From the NCBI GenBank assembly GCA_902773035.1, contig CACYDB010000056.1, positions 1 to 20,966 of the forward strand: a stretch of 20,966 bases of DNA. The letters are read 5' to 3'. The notes under the pieces were generated by a model. The model saw only the letters and a list, made by a program, of their open reading frames with translations. It did not search any database and was not told where the DNA came from. Positions 5,096 to 13,129 of this stretch are shown here, in pieces. Source of the stretch: an uncultured Ruminococcus sp. (lineage in GTDB: Bacteria > Bacillota > Clostridia > Oscillospirales > Acutalibacteraceae). The stretch's first letter is position 1. Each line of letters starts with the position of its first letter. The translations under genes and the position numbers were made by a program.

Positions 5096-7054
5096 ATGGA
5101 ATTTAAGATTCATTCTTCATATAAGCCCACGGGAGATCAGCCCGAGGCTATTGAAAAAATCGCTCAGAGCATAAAGGACGGCAACAGGGAACAAACCTTG
5201 CTCGGCGTTACGGGCTCGGGTAAAACCTTTACAATGGCGAATATCATTGAGAAGGTTCAGAAGCCGACTCTTATTCTCGCTCACAACAAGACGCTTGCCG
5301 CGCAGCTTTGCTCGGAGTTTCAGGCTTTTTTTCCTGAGAACGCCGTTGAATACTTTGTATCATATTACGACTACTATCAGCCTGAGGCTTATGTACCGAC
5401 TACCGATACGTATATAGAAAAGGACAGCTCGATCAACGACGAGATCGACAAGCTCCGCCACAGCGCTACTCTCGCGTTATCGGAAAGGCGCGACGTAATT
5501 ATCGTCGCTTCCGTATCCTGTATTTACTCGCTCGGCAACCCGATCGACTACAGAAATATGGTTATTTCATTACGTCCGGGTATGGAGAAAAGCCGCGACA
5601 GTATTGTAAGAAAACTCGTCGAGCTCCAATACGAGCGCAACGACGAGAATTTCACACGTAATAAATTCAGAGTCAGGGGAGATACGCTCGAGATTTTTCC
5701 CGTTTCATCCTCTGACAGAATAATCAGAGTAGAGTTTTTCGGAGATGAAATCGACAGGATCACCGAAATCAACTCTCTTACGGGCGAGGTTTACGGCACT
5801 CTAAGGCACGCCGCTGTCTATCCCGCGTCTCATTATATCGTATCCCGCGACAAAATGCTCGAGGCGGTTGATGAGATCCGCAGGGAAATGGAGGAGAGAA
5901 TAGCTTTCTTTCAGTCCGAGGGCAAGCTGCTCGAGGCTCAGAGAATAGAACAGCGCACGAATTATGATATTGAGATGCTGCTTGAGACGGGCTTTTGCAG
6001 CGGTATTGAAAACTATTCACGCATTATGTCAGGCAGGAAGCCGGGTTCATCTCCGTTTACGCTGTTTGATTATTTCCCTGATGATTTTCTGCTCTTTGTT
6101 GACGAGAGCCACGTTACTCTGCCTCAGGTCAGGGGAATGTACGCGGGTGATTACGCAAGAAAAAAGAGTCTCGTCGATTTCGGCTTCAGGCTTCCGTCAG
6201 CCTTCGACAATCGTCCCCTTAATTATAATGAGTTTTATGATAGAATAAATCAGGTTTGCTTTGTGTCAGCTACCCCGGGTGACTTTGAAAAGGAAAAGAG
6301 CGCCGTTATTGCTGAGCAGATCATCAGACCGACGGGACTTCTCGATCCTGAGATCTCCGTCAGACCCGTTGAGGATCAGCTCGATGACCTTATCTCCGAA
6401 ATCAATATCCGCGTTCAGAAAAATCAGAGAACGCTTGTCACGACGCTCACGAAGAAAATGGCTGAGGATCTGACCTCGTATTTTCTCGATATGGGAATCA
6501 AGGTCAGGTATATGCACCACGACGTCGATACAGTTGAGCGTATGGAGATCATCCGCGACCTTCGTCTCGGAGAGTTCGACGTGCTTGTAGGAATCAACCT
6601 GCTCAGAGAAGGTCTTGACATTCCCGAAGTATCGCTCGTAGCTATTCTCGACGCTGACAAAGAGGGCTTTTTACGCTCCGAGCGCAGTCTTATCCAGATT
6701 ATCGGACGAGCCGCGCGTAACAGCGAGGGTACGGTAATTATGTACGCTGACAGCGTTACGCCCTCAATGAAAACCGCGATAACAGAAACTGCCAGACGTC
6801 GTGAAATTCAGCAGAAGTACAACGAGGAGCACAATATCACGCCTAAAACAATCGTCAAGGATGTCAGTGATATTCTTGAAATCTCGACTCACACCGACGA
6901 TGAATTTAAAAATACAAAACAGCTTACGCGTAAACAGCGCGAGGAGCTTATCAAGAACCTGCAGAAAGAAATGCGCGCGGCGGCAAAGCTGCTTGAGTTT
7001 GAGCACGCCGCCTATCTGAGAGATAAAATCAAGAAACTACGAGGTGAAAAGTAG
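5096..7054 (+). CDS. uvrB: Excinuclease ABC subunit B
   Basis: UvrB is the damage-verifying helicase-like subunit of nucleotide excision repair; it is loaded by UvrA and recruits UvrC. The 652-residue length is typical. Seen in order: Walker A GVTGSGKT (37-44); the beta-hairpin that clamps DNA, SYYDYYQPEAYVP (89-101); the DEAD-like FVDESHVT (about 336-343); helicase domain 2 with VGINLLREGLDIPEVSLVAI and the arginine-finger region IIGRAARN; and a C-terminal UvrC-binding coiled-coil (LTRKQREELIKNLQKEM to RDKIKKL). No key residue appears missing. ATG 5096 is 2 bases after radC, with GAGGATG inside radC serving as ribosome site. Its stop overlaps the next start by one base (TAGTG). Confidence 0.97.
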   Translation: MEFKIHSSYKPTGDQPEAIEKIAQSIKDGNREQTLLGVTGSGKTFTMANIIEKVQKPTLILAHNKTLAAQLCSEFQAFFPENAVEYFVSYYDYYQPEAYVPTTDTYIEKDSSINDEIDKLRHSATLALSERRDVIIVASVSCIYSLGNPIDYRNMVISLRPGMEKSRDSIVRKLVELQYERNDENFTRNKFRVRGDTLEIFPVSSSDRIIRVEFFGDEIDRITEINSLTGEVYGTLRHAAVYPASHYIVSRDKMLEAVDEIRREMEERIAFFQSEGKLLEAQRIEQRTNYDIEMLLETGFCSGIENYSRIMSGRKPGSSPFTLFDYFPDDFLLFVDESHVTLPQVRGMYAGDYARKKSLVDFGFRLPSAFDNRPLNYNEFYDRINQVCFVSATPGDFEKEKSAVIAEQIIRPTGLLDPEISVRPVEDQLDDLISEINIRVQKNQRTLVTTLTKKMAEDLTSYFLDMGIKVRYMHHDVDTVERMEIIRDLRLGEFDVLVGINLLREGLDIPEVSLVAILDADKEGFLRSERSLIQIIGRAARNSEGTVIMYADSVTPSMKTAITETARRREIQQKYNEEHNITPKTIVKDVSDILEISTHTDDEFKNTKQLTRKQREELIKNLQKEMRAAAKLLEFEHAAYLRDKIKKLRGEK

Positions 7055-9042
7055 TGGCAAAAAAGAAGAAGGTAAATGAATATAACGACGACAGTATATC
7101 CTCGCTGAGCGGCGCCGACCGAGTCAGAAAAAGACCGTCCGTAATTTTCGGCTCCGACGGAATCGAGGGTTGTCAGCACTCTGTCTTTGAAATCCTCTCC
7201 AACTCTATCGACGAGGCGAGAGAGGGCTTCGGAAGGCAAATTCAGGTAACGCGTTATTCCGACGGCTCTTATGAAATCGAGGACCACGGACGCGGTATTC
7301 CCGTAGGCTACAACAAAAATGAGGACAGAATGAACTGGGAGCTCCTGTTCTGCGAGATGTACGCCGGAGGTAAATACAACAATAATTCGGGTGAAAACTA
7401 TGAGTTTTCGCTCGGACTCAACGGCCTCGGACTTTGCTCGACTCAGTACGCCTCTGAGTTTATGGACGTCGAAATCAAGCGCGACGGATTTAAATATTCT
7501 CTCCATTTTGAACGCGGAGAAAATATCGGCGGACTCAAAAAGGAAGAATACACCCGCCGCGATACAGGTACAAAAATCCACTGGAAGCCCGATTTGGAGG
7601 TTTTCACGGATATTGACGTAAGTCCCGAGTATTTCCTTGACATTATGAAGCGTCAGGCTATTGTCAACGCGGGTATTGAATTTATTTTCCGCAATCAGAA
7701 CGGCAGGAGCTTTGACGTTACAAAATTCAATTATGTTAACGGTATCGAGGATCACGTGAAAGAGGTTGTCGGCGACGACGCTCTCACGTCCGTTCAATAC
7801 TGGGATACCGAGCGCAAGGTCAGAGATCGTGAGGACAAGCCCGAGTACAAATGCAAAATCTGCGTTGCTCTCGCGTTTTCAAACAAGGTCGCTCAGACCG
7901 AGTATTATCACAATTCAAGCTGGCTTGAATACGGCGGCGCTCCCGACAAGGCTGTCCGAAACGCTTTTGTCTATATGCTGGACAACTATATCAAAAACAA
8001 TAATAAATATAATAAATCTGAGGGTAAAATCAAGTTTGACGATATCAGGGATTGTCTTGTTATCTGTATTTCGTCATTCTCGAGCGTTACCTCATACGAA
8101 AACCAGACAAAAAAAGCTATCACAAACAAAGGCATCCAGGAGGCTATGACCGAGTTTCTCCGCCATAGCTTAGAGGTTTATTTCATAGAAAATCCGCTTG
8201 AAGCCGAGAAGATAGCCAATCAGGCGCTTATCAATAAGAGAAGCCGTGAGAGCGCCGAGAAAACACGACTTAATATTAAGAAGAACCTTACGGGTAAGAT
8301 GGATATTACAAACCGTATCGCGAAGTTTGTCGATTGCAGAAGCAAGGACGTAAATGAGCGAGAGGTATTCATCGTTGAGGGTGACTCGGCTCTGGGAGCC
8401 TGTAAGCAGGCGAGAGACCCTGACTTTCAGGCGATCATTCCACTGAGAGGTAAGATACTAAACTGTCTGAAGGCTGATTACGAGAAAATTTTCAAGAGCG
8501 ATATCATAACCGACTTGCTGAAGGTTCTCGGCTGCGGCGTTGAGGTCAAGGCCAAGGCTAACAAGAACCTCTCGACCTTTGATATGGACAACCTGCGCTG
8601 GAACAAGGTCATAATCTGTACCGATGCCGACGTAGACGGCTTCCATATCCGCACTCTTGTGCTGACAATGCTCTACCGCCTTACCCCGACGCTTATAAAA
8701 GAGGGTAAGGTTTATATCGCCGAATCTCCGCTTTATGAGATTACAACCAAAGACAAGGTTTATTTTGCCTATGATGAGGTTGAAAAGGACAGATACTTAA
8801 AGGAAATAGGCAATCAGAAATATACAATTCAGCGAAGCAAGGGACTCGGTGAGAATGAGCCCGAGATGATGAGCCTTACAACTATGAACCCCTCAACACG
8901 CAGGCTTATCAGGGTTATGCCTGACTCAGCCGAGCAGACAGCCGCTATTTTTGACACTTTGCTCGGAGATAATCTCCAGGGCAGAAAAGACTTTATCGTA
9001 GACCACGGCGCTGATTATATCGACCAGCTCGATGTCAGCTGA
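7054..9042 (+). CDS. Divergent type IIA DNA topoisomerase, B subunit (GyrB/ParE-like)
   Basis: This is a 662-residue ATPase/Toprim subunit. GHKL ATPase motifs are present: FEILSNSIDEA with E46 and N50, DHGRGIP (77-83) and GLNGLG (121-126), then the transducer QTK loop (351-353). The Toprim domain has EGDSALG (442-448, usually EGDSAGG), IPLRGKILN (462-470) and TDADVDGFH (523-531, usually GSH). The family's GGTHE-type motif is replaced by an SSWLEYGGAPDKAVRN stretch (about 288-303). All catalytic acids and the QTK lysine are kept, so it should be active, but it is clearly not a standard GyrB. It is most likely the topoisomerase IV equivalent of this lineage. GTG 7054 overlaps the uvrB stop, with GAGGTG 7 or so bases upstream. 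The partner subunit follows. Confidence 0.88.
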   Translation: MAKKKKVNEYNDDSISSLSGADRVRKRPSVIFGSDGIEGCQHSVFEILSNSIDEAREGFGRQIQVTRYSDGSYEIEDHGRGIPVGYNKNEDRMNWELLFCEMYAGGKYNNNSGENYEFSLGLNGLGLCSTQYASEFMDVEIKRDGFKYSLHFERGENIGGLKKEEYTRRDTGTKIHWKPDLEVFTDIDVSPEYFLDIMKRQAIVNAGIEFIFRNQNGRSFDVTKFNYVNGIEDHVKEVVGDDALTSVQYWDTERKVRDREDKPEYKCKICVALAFSNKVAQTEYYHNSSWLEYGGAPDKAVRNAFVYMLDNYIKNNNKYNKSEGKIKFDDIRDCLVICISSFSSVTSYENQTKKAITNKGIQEAMTEFLRHSLEVYFIENPLEAEKIANQALINKRSRESAEKTRLNIKKNLTGKMDITNRIAKFVDCRSKDVNEREVFIVEGDSALGACKQARDPDFQAIIPLRGKILNCLKADYEKIFKSDIITDLLKVLGCGVEVKAKANKNLSTFDMDNLRWNKVIICTDADVDGFHIRTLVLTMLYRLTPTLIKEGKVYIAESPLYEITTKDKVYFAYDEVEKDRYLKEIGNQKYTIQRSKGLGENEPEMMSLTTMNPSTRRLIRVMPDSAEQTAAIFDTLLGDNLQGRKDFIVDHGADYIDQLDVS

Positions 9043-9059
9043 TTTCGGAAGGTGATTTT

Positions 9060-11297
9060 TTGGCTAAGAAAAAGAAAACTCCCAAAACTCCGCCGCTCAA
9101 AAATGTTAACGGCGTTATAGAGGGTGCGGGTGAGGTTGCCGAGCAGCATATTGTTTCCTCAATTCAGGAAAACTTTATGCCGTACGCTATGAGCCTTATT
9201 CTCTCGAGAGCTATTCCCGAGATCGACGGCTTCAAGCCCTCCCACAGAAAGCTCCTCTATATGATGTACAAAATGGGACTTTTAAACGGCGCTAGAACAA
9301 AATCCGCTAATATCGTCGGCGCGACAATGAAGCTAAATCCTCACGGTGACGCCGCGATTTATGATACAATGGTGCGCCTTTCACGCGGATATGAAGCGCT
9401 TTTGCATCCTTATATCGACTCAAAGGGTAACTTCGGTAAGTTCTACAGCAGAGATATGGCTTGGGCGGCTTCAAGATATACAGAGGCTAAGCTCGATAAG
9501 CTCTGCGCGGAGCTTTTCCGCGACATTGACAAGGATACCGTTGACTTTGTCGATAACTACGACAATACTATGAAGGAGCCGACTTTACTGCCGGCGACTT
9601 ATCCGTCGGTTCTGATCAACTCCAACACGGGTATCGCTGTAGGTATGGCTTCAAATATATGCTCCTTCAATCTGCGCGAGGTCTGTGAGACCACAGCCGC
9701 GCTTATCCGTGACCCTGATCACGACGTTATGTCAACAATGCCGGCGCCCGATTTCCCCGGCGGAGCCTCGATCGTCTACGACGAGGAGGTTATGAAAAAG
9801 GTATATGAAACGGGTAGGGGAAGTATTAAGCTCCGCGCGGGCTATAAGTATGATAAAAAGGCTAACTGCATTGATATTATGAGTATTCCTTACTCGACTA
9901 CCTGCGAGGTTATAATCGACAAGGTTATCGACCTCGTTAAAACAGGAAAGATCAAGGATATCTCCGATATCCGTGATGAAACGGGACTTGACGGTCTTAA
10001 AATCACAATTGACCTCAAACGCGGCGTCGATCCCGACAAGCTTATGCGAAAGCTTTACAAAATGACGCCCCTCGAGGACAGCTACGCCTGCAACTTCAAC
10101 GTGCTCATCGGCGGAGTTCCTATGGTTCTCGGAGTTAAAAACCTGCTCGAAGAATGGATCGCTTTCCGTATTGAGTGTGTAAGGCGCAGAACCTTCTATG
10201 ATCTGAACAAAAAGAAGGACAAGCTTCATCTTTTGAAGGGACTCGAAAAAATCCTGCTCGATATTGACAAGGCTATCAAGATCGTCCGCGAAACTGACGA
10301 GGAAGCCGAGGTTGTTCCGAACCTTATGATCGGCTTCGGAATTGACGAAATCCAGGCTGAATACGTCGCTGAGATCAAACTTCGCCACCTTAACCGTGAG
10401 TATATTCTCAAAAGGACAAAGGATATAGAGGATTTGGAGGCTGAGATTGAACAGCTTGAAGCTATCCTCAAAAGCAAGGCGAGAGTCAAGACTATCATAG
10501 TCAAAGAGCTCAAAGAGGTTGCCGATAAATACGGCAAGGACAGAGAATGCGAGATTATCTATAATGACGATACAGACGACGATGACGATATCGAGGAAAT
10601 CCCCGATTATCCCGTTCATCTGTTCTTTACAAAGGAAGGCTACTTCAAGAAGATCACTCCGCAGTCACTGAGAATGAGCGGTGATCACAAGCTCAAGGAC
10701 GGCGATGAAATCACCGAGGCTATTGAGTTTACCAACAACTGTGATCTGCTGTTCTTTACGAATAAGTGCCAGTGCTACAAGGCAAAGGCTTACGAGTTTG
10801 CTGATACAAAGACAAGCGTGCTCGGTGACTATATTCCCGCGAAGCTTCAGATGGATGAGGGAGAGCTGGCGGTCAAGATGATAGCCACCAAGGACTACAA
10901 GGGCTTCCTGCTCTTCGGCTTTGAAAACGGTAAAATCGCTAAGGTTCCTCTTGAATCCTTCGCTACAAAGACTAACCGCAAAAAGCTTACAAAGGCGTAC
11001 TGCGATAAGTTCCCGCTGGCTGATATCGCGTTCTCGATGGAGGATAAGGAGTTTGTTATTTCTTCATCATCCGGCAGAATGTTGCTGCTCCATACAGGCG
11101 TGCTCAATCTCAAAGCCTCCCGCAGCACTCAGGGCGTAGCCGTGCTCAGACTTAAAAAGGGACACAGACTGTTCAGTATAAGAGAATATGTCGAGGGTAC
11201 GTTCAGCAAACCCTCACGTTACAGAACGCGCAATCTGCCTGCGCTCGGAGCGTTACCGTCGCCCGAGGATTCAAGCGAGCAGCTGAGTATAATATAA
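9060..11297 (+). CDS. Divergent type IIA DNA topoisomerase, A subunit (GyrA/ParC-like)
   Basis: This is a 745-residue breakage-reunion subunit. The region corresponding to the quinolone-resistance segment is DGFKPSHRKLLYMMYKMGLL to NPHGDAAIYDTMVRLSRGY. The catalytic pair is R139-Y140 in AASRYTEAKL, where Tyr forms the covalent DNA bond. A coiled-coil (about 430-490) is followed by a very acidic linker (NDDTDDDDDIEE, about 503-514) and a short beta-pinwheel-like domain (about 520-720), with QGVAVLRLKKGH near its end. I see no GyrA box (QRRGGKG), which argues against supercoiling activity and for a ParC-like decatenase. The TTG start at 9060 follows GGAAGGTGA; both subunits begin MAKKKK. The gene lies 17 bases after its partner and closes the operon. 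No clear terminator is visible. Confidence 0.88.
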   Translation: MAKKKKTPKTPPLKNVNGVIEGAGEVAEQHIVSSIQENFMPYAMSLILSRAIPEIDGFKPSHRKLLYMMYKMGLLNGARTKSANIVGATMKLNPHGDAAIYDTMVRLSRGYEALLHPYIDSKGNFGKFYSRDMAWAASRYTEAKLDKLCAELFRDIDKDTVDFVDNYDNTMKEPTLLPATYPSVLINSNTGIAVGMASNICSFNLREVCETTAALIRDPDHDVMSTMPAPDFPGGASIVYDEEVMKKVYETGRGSIKLRAGYKYDKKANCIDIMSIPYSTTCEVIIDKVIDLVKTGKIKDISDIRDETGLDGLKITIDLKRGVDPDKLMRKLYKMTPLEDSYACNFNVLIGGVPMVLGVKNLLEEWIAFRIECVRRRTFYDLNKKKDKLHLLKGLEKILLDIDKAIKIVRETDEEAEVVPNLMIGFGIDEIQAEYVAEIKLRHLNREYILKRTKDIEDLEAEIEQLEAILKSKARVKTIIVKELKEVADKYGKDRECEIIYNDDTDDDDDIEEIPDYPVHLFFTKEGYFKKITPQSLRMSGDHKLKDGDEITEAIEFTNNCDLLFFTNKCQCYKAKAYEFADTKTSVLGDYIPAKLQMDEGELAVKMIATKDYKGFLLFGFENGKIAKVPLESFATKTNRKKLTKAYCDKFPLADIAFSMEDKEFVISSSSGRMLLLHTGVLNLKASRSTQGVAVLRLKKGHRLFSIREYVEGTFSKPSRYRTRNLPALGALPSPEDSSEQLSII

Positions 11298-11321
11298 AAT
11301 TATAAAAAATTAAAAAAACAC

Positions 11322-11350
11322 TTGCAAAACGCTGAACATTGTGGTATTAT
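11322..11350 (+). promoter_or_regulatory. Promoter of secG
   Basis: TTGCAA (11322-11327) and TATTAT (11345-11350) are separated by 17 bases. Transcription would start near 11357. The leader of about 48 bases includes a small perfect ACGCG-TTT-CGCGT hairpin at 11371-11383. Confidence 0.75.
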
Positions 11351-11404
11351 TATAAGGCTATTGAAATATCACGCGTTTCGCGTAATCGAAAGGAACGATA
11401 TAAA

Positions 11405-11650
11405 ATGGGAATCTGGGAAATTATTTTAGGCGCGTTGCTTATTCTTATGTCAATCGCGATTATTATCGTTATCATTCTTCAGGAAGGTAACCAGCAGGGC
11501 GTTGGTGTAGTAACCGGCGGCGCTGATACTTTCTTCTCAAAGAATAAGGCTCGTTCTATTGACGCCTTCTTGTCCCGTTGGACAAAGGTTTTTGCGGGCA
11601 TTTTCGTACTCGCGGTAATCGGACTCAACGTTCTCGCTTATTTCTCATAA
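11405..11650 (+). CDS. secG: Preprotein translocase subunit SecG
   Basis: This is an 81-residue two-helix membrane protein of the SecYEG channel. Helix 1 spans about residues 4-25 and helix 2 about 60-79. Between them is the conserved cytoplasmic loop LQEGNQQGVGVVTGGADTFF followed by SKNKARSID. The frame stays open upstream to 11339, but ATG 11405 is chosen because AAGGAA lies 9 bases upstream and the family begins with such a short MGIWEIIL segment, whereas upstream codons overlap the promoter. In many Firmicutes secG is followed by rnr and smpB; that linkage is absent here. Confidence 0.93.
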   Translation: MGIWEIILGALLILMSIAIIIVIILQEGNQQGVGVVTGGADTFFSKNKARSIDAFLSRWTKVFAGIFVLAVIGLNVLAYFS

Positions 11651-11685
11651 GCGTTGGTTCTAAATATTCAGATAACAACATAATT

Positions 11686-11721
11686 ATAGACCATAGGTTG
11701 TCCCTATGGTCTATATTTTTT
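11686..11721 (+). terminator. Rho-independent terminator after secG
   Basis: ATAGACCATAGG (11686-11697) pairs perfectly with CCTATGGTCTAT (11703-11714), a 12-bp stem with a 5-base loop, then A and six T (11716-11721). It lies 15 bases before the BofA-like start, so that gene is reached only by readthrough or from its own unseen promoter. Confidence 0.92.
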
Positions 11722-11735
11722 GCTCAGGTGTTGTT

Positions 11736-11990
11736 ATGATGCTTTATATTATTTTGTTTTCGGTTACGCTGATAATCTTCGCGATTATTCATAAGCTAAG
11801 TAAAAACAGGCGTCCGCTGATCAGAGCGTTTCTGTCAATGCTCTCAGGCTTATGCGCGTTAACCGCGGTCGATATTGCGGGAGTATTTACGGGAGTGTTT
11901 ATTCCGCTGAGTATGCTGTCAATATGCGCTTCTGTTATTGGAGGAATTCCCGGAGTTTGCGCGCTTCTTGCGCTGAATCTCTTTTTTTAG
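11736..11990 (+). CDS. BofA-like small membrane protein (pro-sigma-K processing inhibitor family)
   Basis: This is an 84-residue hydrophobic protein. Helix 1 is about 2-18 (MLYIILFSVTLIIFAIIH), followed by a KLSKNRR positive loop. The C-terminal half, ALTAVDIAGVFTGVFIPLS then IGGIPGVCALLALNLFF, matches the BofA pattern of a small residue-rich helix, an IP step and the final G-I-P-G-V hairpin. BofA inhibits the SpoIVFB protease in sporulating bacilli; the many short relatives in Clostridia are not characterised. Start ATG 11736 or 11739, with CAGGTG at 11725-11730; the open frame from 11706 begins inside the secG terminator and is rejected. Its last 72 bases overlap the end of the convergent DUF4364 gene. 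Confidence 0.7.
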   Translation: MMLYIILFSVTLIIFAIIHKLSKNRRPLIRAFLSMLSGLCALTAVDIAGVFTGVFIPLSMLSICASVIGGIPGVCALLALNLFF

Positions 11991-12578
11991 ATCGGTAAGC
12001 GTATCCTCAATCATATCCTCATTCTTGGTGAGCGAGGCGATAAGCAGCTTGTAGAGCCTTTCGGGATTTTTGTGGAAGTTCTTTTTGATGAGCTTCGCCT
12101 GCTTGCTGTCCGGCGCGTATATATCAAAGGACACAAGATCTACGTCGCCGCCTGAGATGTGGCAGTTAACGTTATAGCCCTTGTCGGATTTTGTGATTGT
12201 TACGGCGTTTTCCTTTTCGACGCGCTTTTGCTCCAGAAGCTCCAGAGCGCAGGTGTAGGCTTTTTCCCTGACGGTAAGGGGGAGAGTGTTCTCGAGCTGC
12301 TCCGCTACCATTACTCCGTTATCGGTCAGTCTGAAAAGCTTTTTGTCATCTTCAAGCGGTTCAAGATTTTTGTGGAAAATAAGGTCGTCAAAGCAGGAGC
12401 TTGTCTCAAAATAATTCGCGAGCCCCTTGTTCTGAATCACCTCAACCACGGTGTTCTTATCCATTGGCTTTTTTATTGAGTGAAAAAGATAACAGATAAG
12501 TGTGCGGATCTCGTTTTTTGAACGTACTCCGCCGTAGTTTATACCCTCGTCAAAAGTGTCAAATGTATCAAATGTCAT
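11919..12578 (-). CDS. DUF4364 family protein (winged-helix-like)
   Basis: This is a 219-residue protein recognised as the DUF4364 family, common in Clostridia. The N-terminal half (about 18-90), from SKNEIRTLICYLFHSIKKPM to LFRLTDNGVMVAEQLE, reads as a winged-helix domain. The C-terminal half has VREKAYTCALELLEQKRVEK and a mixed alpha/beta part. A regulatory role is likely but unproven. An ATG at 12602 is in frame, but it overlaps the promoter -10 (12603-12608) and lacks a ribosome site, so ATG 12578 with CGGTGAT upstream is chosen. A small repeat, DTFDTFDEG, lies near the N-terminus. The tail is basic and Ser/Asn-rich (KRANSGNSSNNRS) and is encoded in the overlap with the BofA-like gene. 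Confidence 0.85.
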   Translation of the reverse strand: MTFDTFDTFDEGINYGGVRSKNEIRTLICYLFHSIKKPMDKNTVVEVIQNKGLANYFETSSCFDDLIFHKNLEPLEDDKKLFRLTDNGVMVAEQLENTLPLTVREKAYTCALELLEQKRVEKENAVTITKSDKGYNVNCHISGGDVDLVSFDIYAPDSKQAKLIKKNFHKNPERLYKLLIASLTKNEDMIEDTLTDLKKEIQRKKRANSGNSSNNRSAY

Positions 12579-12602
12579 TTCATCACCGTCTTTCGTAATC
12601 AT

Positions 12603-12631
12603 ATTTTAGCATATTATTACAAAAATGTATA
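12603..12631 (-). promoter_or_regulatory. Promoter of the DUF4364 gene (extended -10)
   Basis: On the minus strand TATACA (12631-12626) and TAAAAT (12608-12603) are separated by 17 bases, with TGC directly before the -10 box. Transcription would start near 12596, which fits the ATG at 12578. Confidence 0.6.
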
Positions 12632-12641
12632 GTATTTTTTG

Positions 12642-12670
12642 TTGACTTATAAATTTTAAGGTGATATTAT
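12642..12670 (+). promoter_or_regulatory. Promoter of the nfeD-SPFH operon
   Basis: TTGACT (12642-12647) and TATTAT (12665-12670) are separated by 17 bases. Its -35 box is 10 bases from the divergent DUF4364 -35. The expected start near 12677 leaves a leader of only about 11 bases before the chosen nfeD ATG. Confidence 0.75.
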
Positions 12671-12687
12671 TACTTTGGGTGATGTAT

Positions 12688-13119
12688 ATGGAAAACTATA
12701 TCGTTTTTGTGTGGATAATATTCGCAGTATTTATGCTTATCTGTGAGGCGCTTACAACTCAGCTTGTTTCGATCTGGTTTGTAATCGGCGGCGCGTGCGC
12801 GGCTTTAAGCTGTATGTTTACAGACAACATTCTGATACAGTCGATTGTTTTTATCGTCGTATCTCTAGTTTGTCTGATCGCTACACGTCCGCTTGTCAAA
12901 AAGATGAAGATGAAAAAAGAGCCTACAAATTCCGACAGGCTTATCGGCAGGGTAGGAATTGTAACGCTTGATATCATCAATAAGACAGGCGAGGGTCAGG
13001 TCAATGTCGACGGCAAGGTATGGAGCGCTAAAAGCATTGATGAAAGAGAAATCAAAAAAGGCGCAAACGTAAGAGTTACCGCTATTGAAGGCGTAAAGCT
13101 CGTTTGCGAGGTTTTATAA
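12688..13119 (+). CDS. NfeD family membrane protein (short form)
   Basis: This is a 143-residue protein with N-terminal transmembrane segments at about 3-23, 28-45 and 50-68, then a basic KKMKMKKE stretch. A C-terminal soluble domain (about 82-143) resembles the NfeD OB-fold: LIGRVGIVTLDI, GQVNVDGKVWSAKS and a KKGANVRVTAIEGVKLVCEV end. NfeD proteins are almost always paired with SPFH proteins, as here, and act in membrane microdomain organisation or quality control; the precise role is not settled. ATG 12682 is also in frame, but GGGTGAT at 12678-12684 better serves the ATG at 12688. The long open frame from 12661 overlaps the promoter and is rejected. The SPFH gene follows after 10 bases. 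Confidence 0.88.
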   Translation: MENYIVFVWIIFAVFMLICEALTTQLVSIWFVIGGACAALSCMFTDNILIQSIVFIVVSLVCLIATRPLVKKMKMKKEPTNSDRLIGRVGIVTLDIINKTGEGQVNVDGKVWSAKSIDEREIKKGANVRVTAIEGVKLVCEVL

Positions 13120-13129
13120 GGAGGACATT

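Noticed and set aside
7012..7797. 261-codon open frame antisense to the topoisomerase B subunit and uvrB end
   Set aside because: It overlaps two well-supported genes on the opposite strand and shows no motif, start signal or promoter.
9732..10619. 295-codon open frame antisense to the topoisomerase A subunit
   Set aside because: It lies entirely within a strongly supported gene on the other strand, has no ribosome site or recognisable domain, and its composition is that of a shadow frame.
11371..11383. Regulatory hairpin ACGCG-TTT-CGCGT in the secG leader
   Set aside because: Five base pairs with a three-base loop is too small to claim a function; noted only in the promoter entry.
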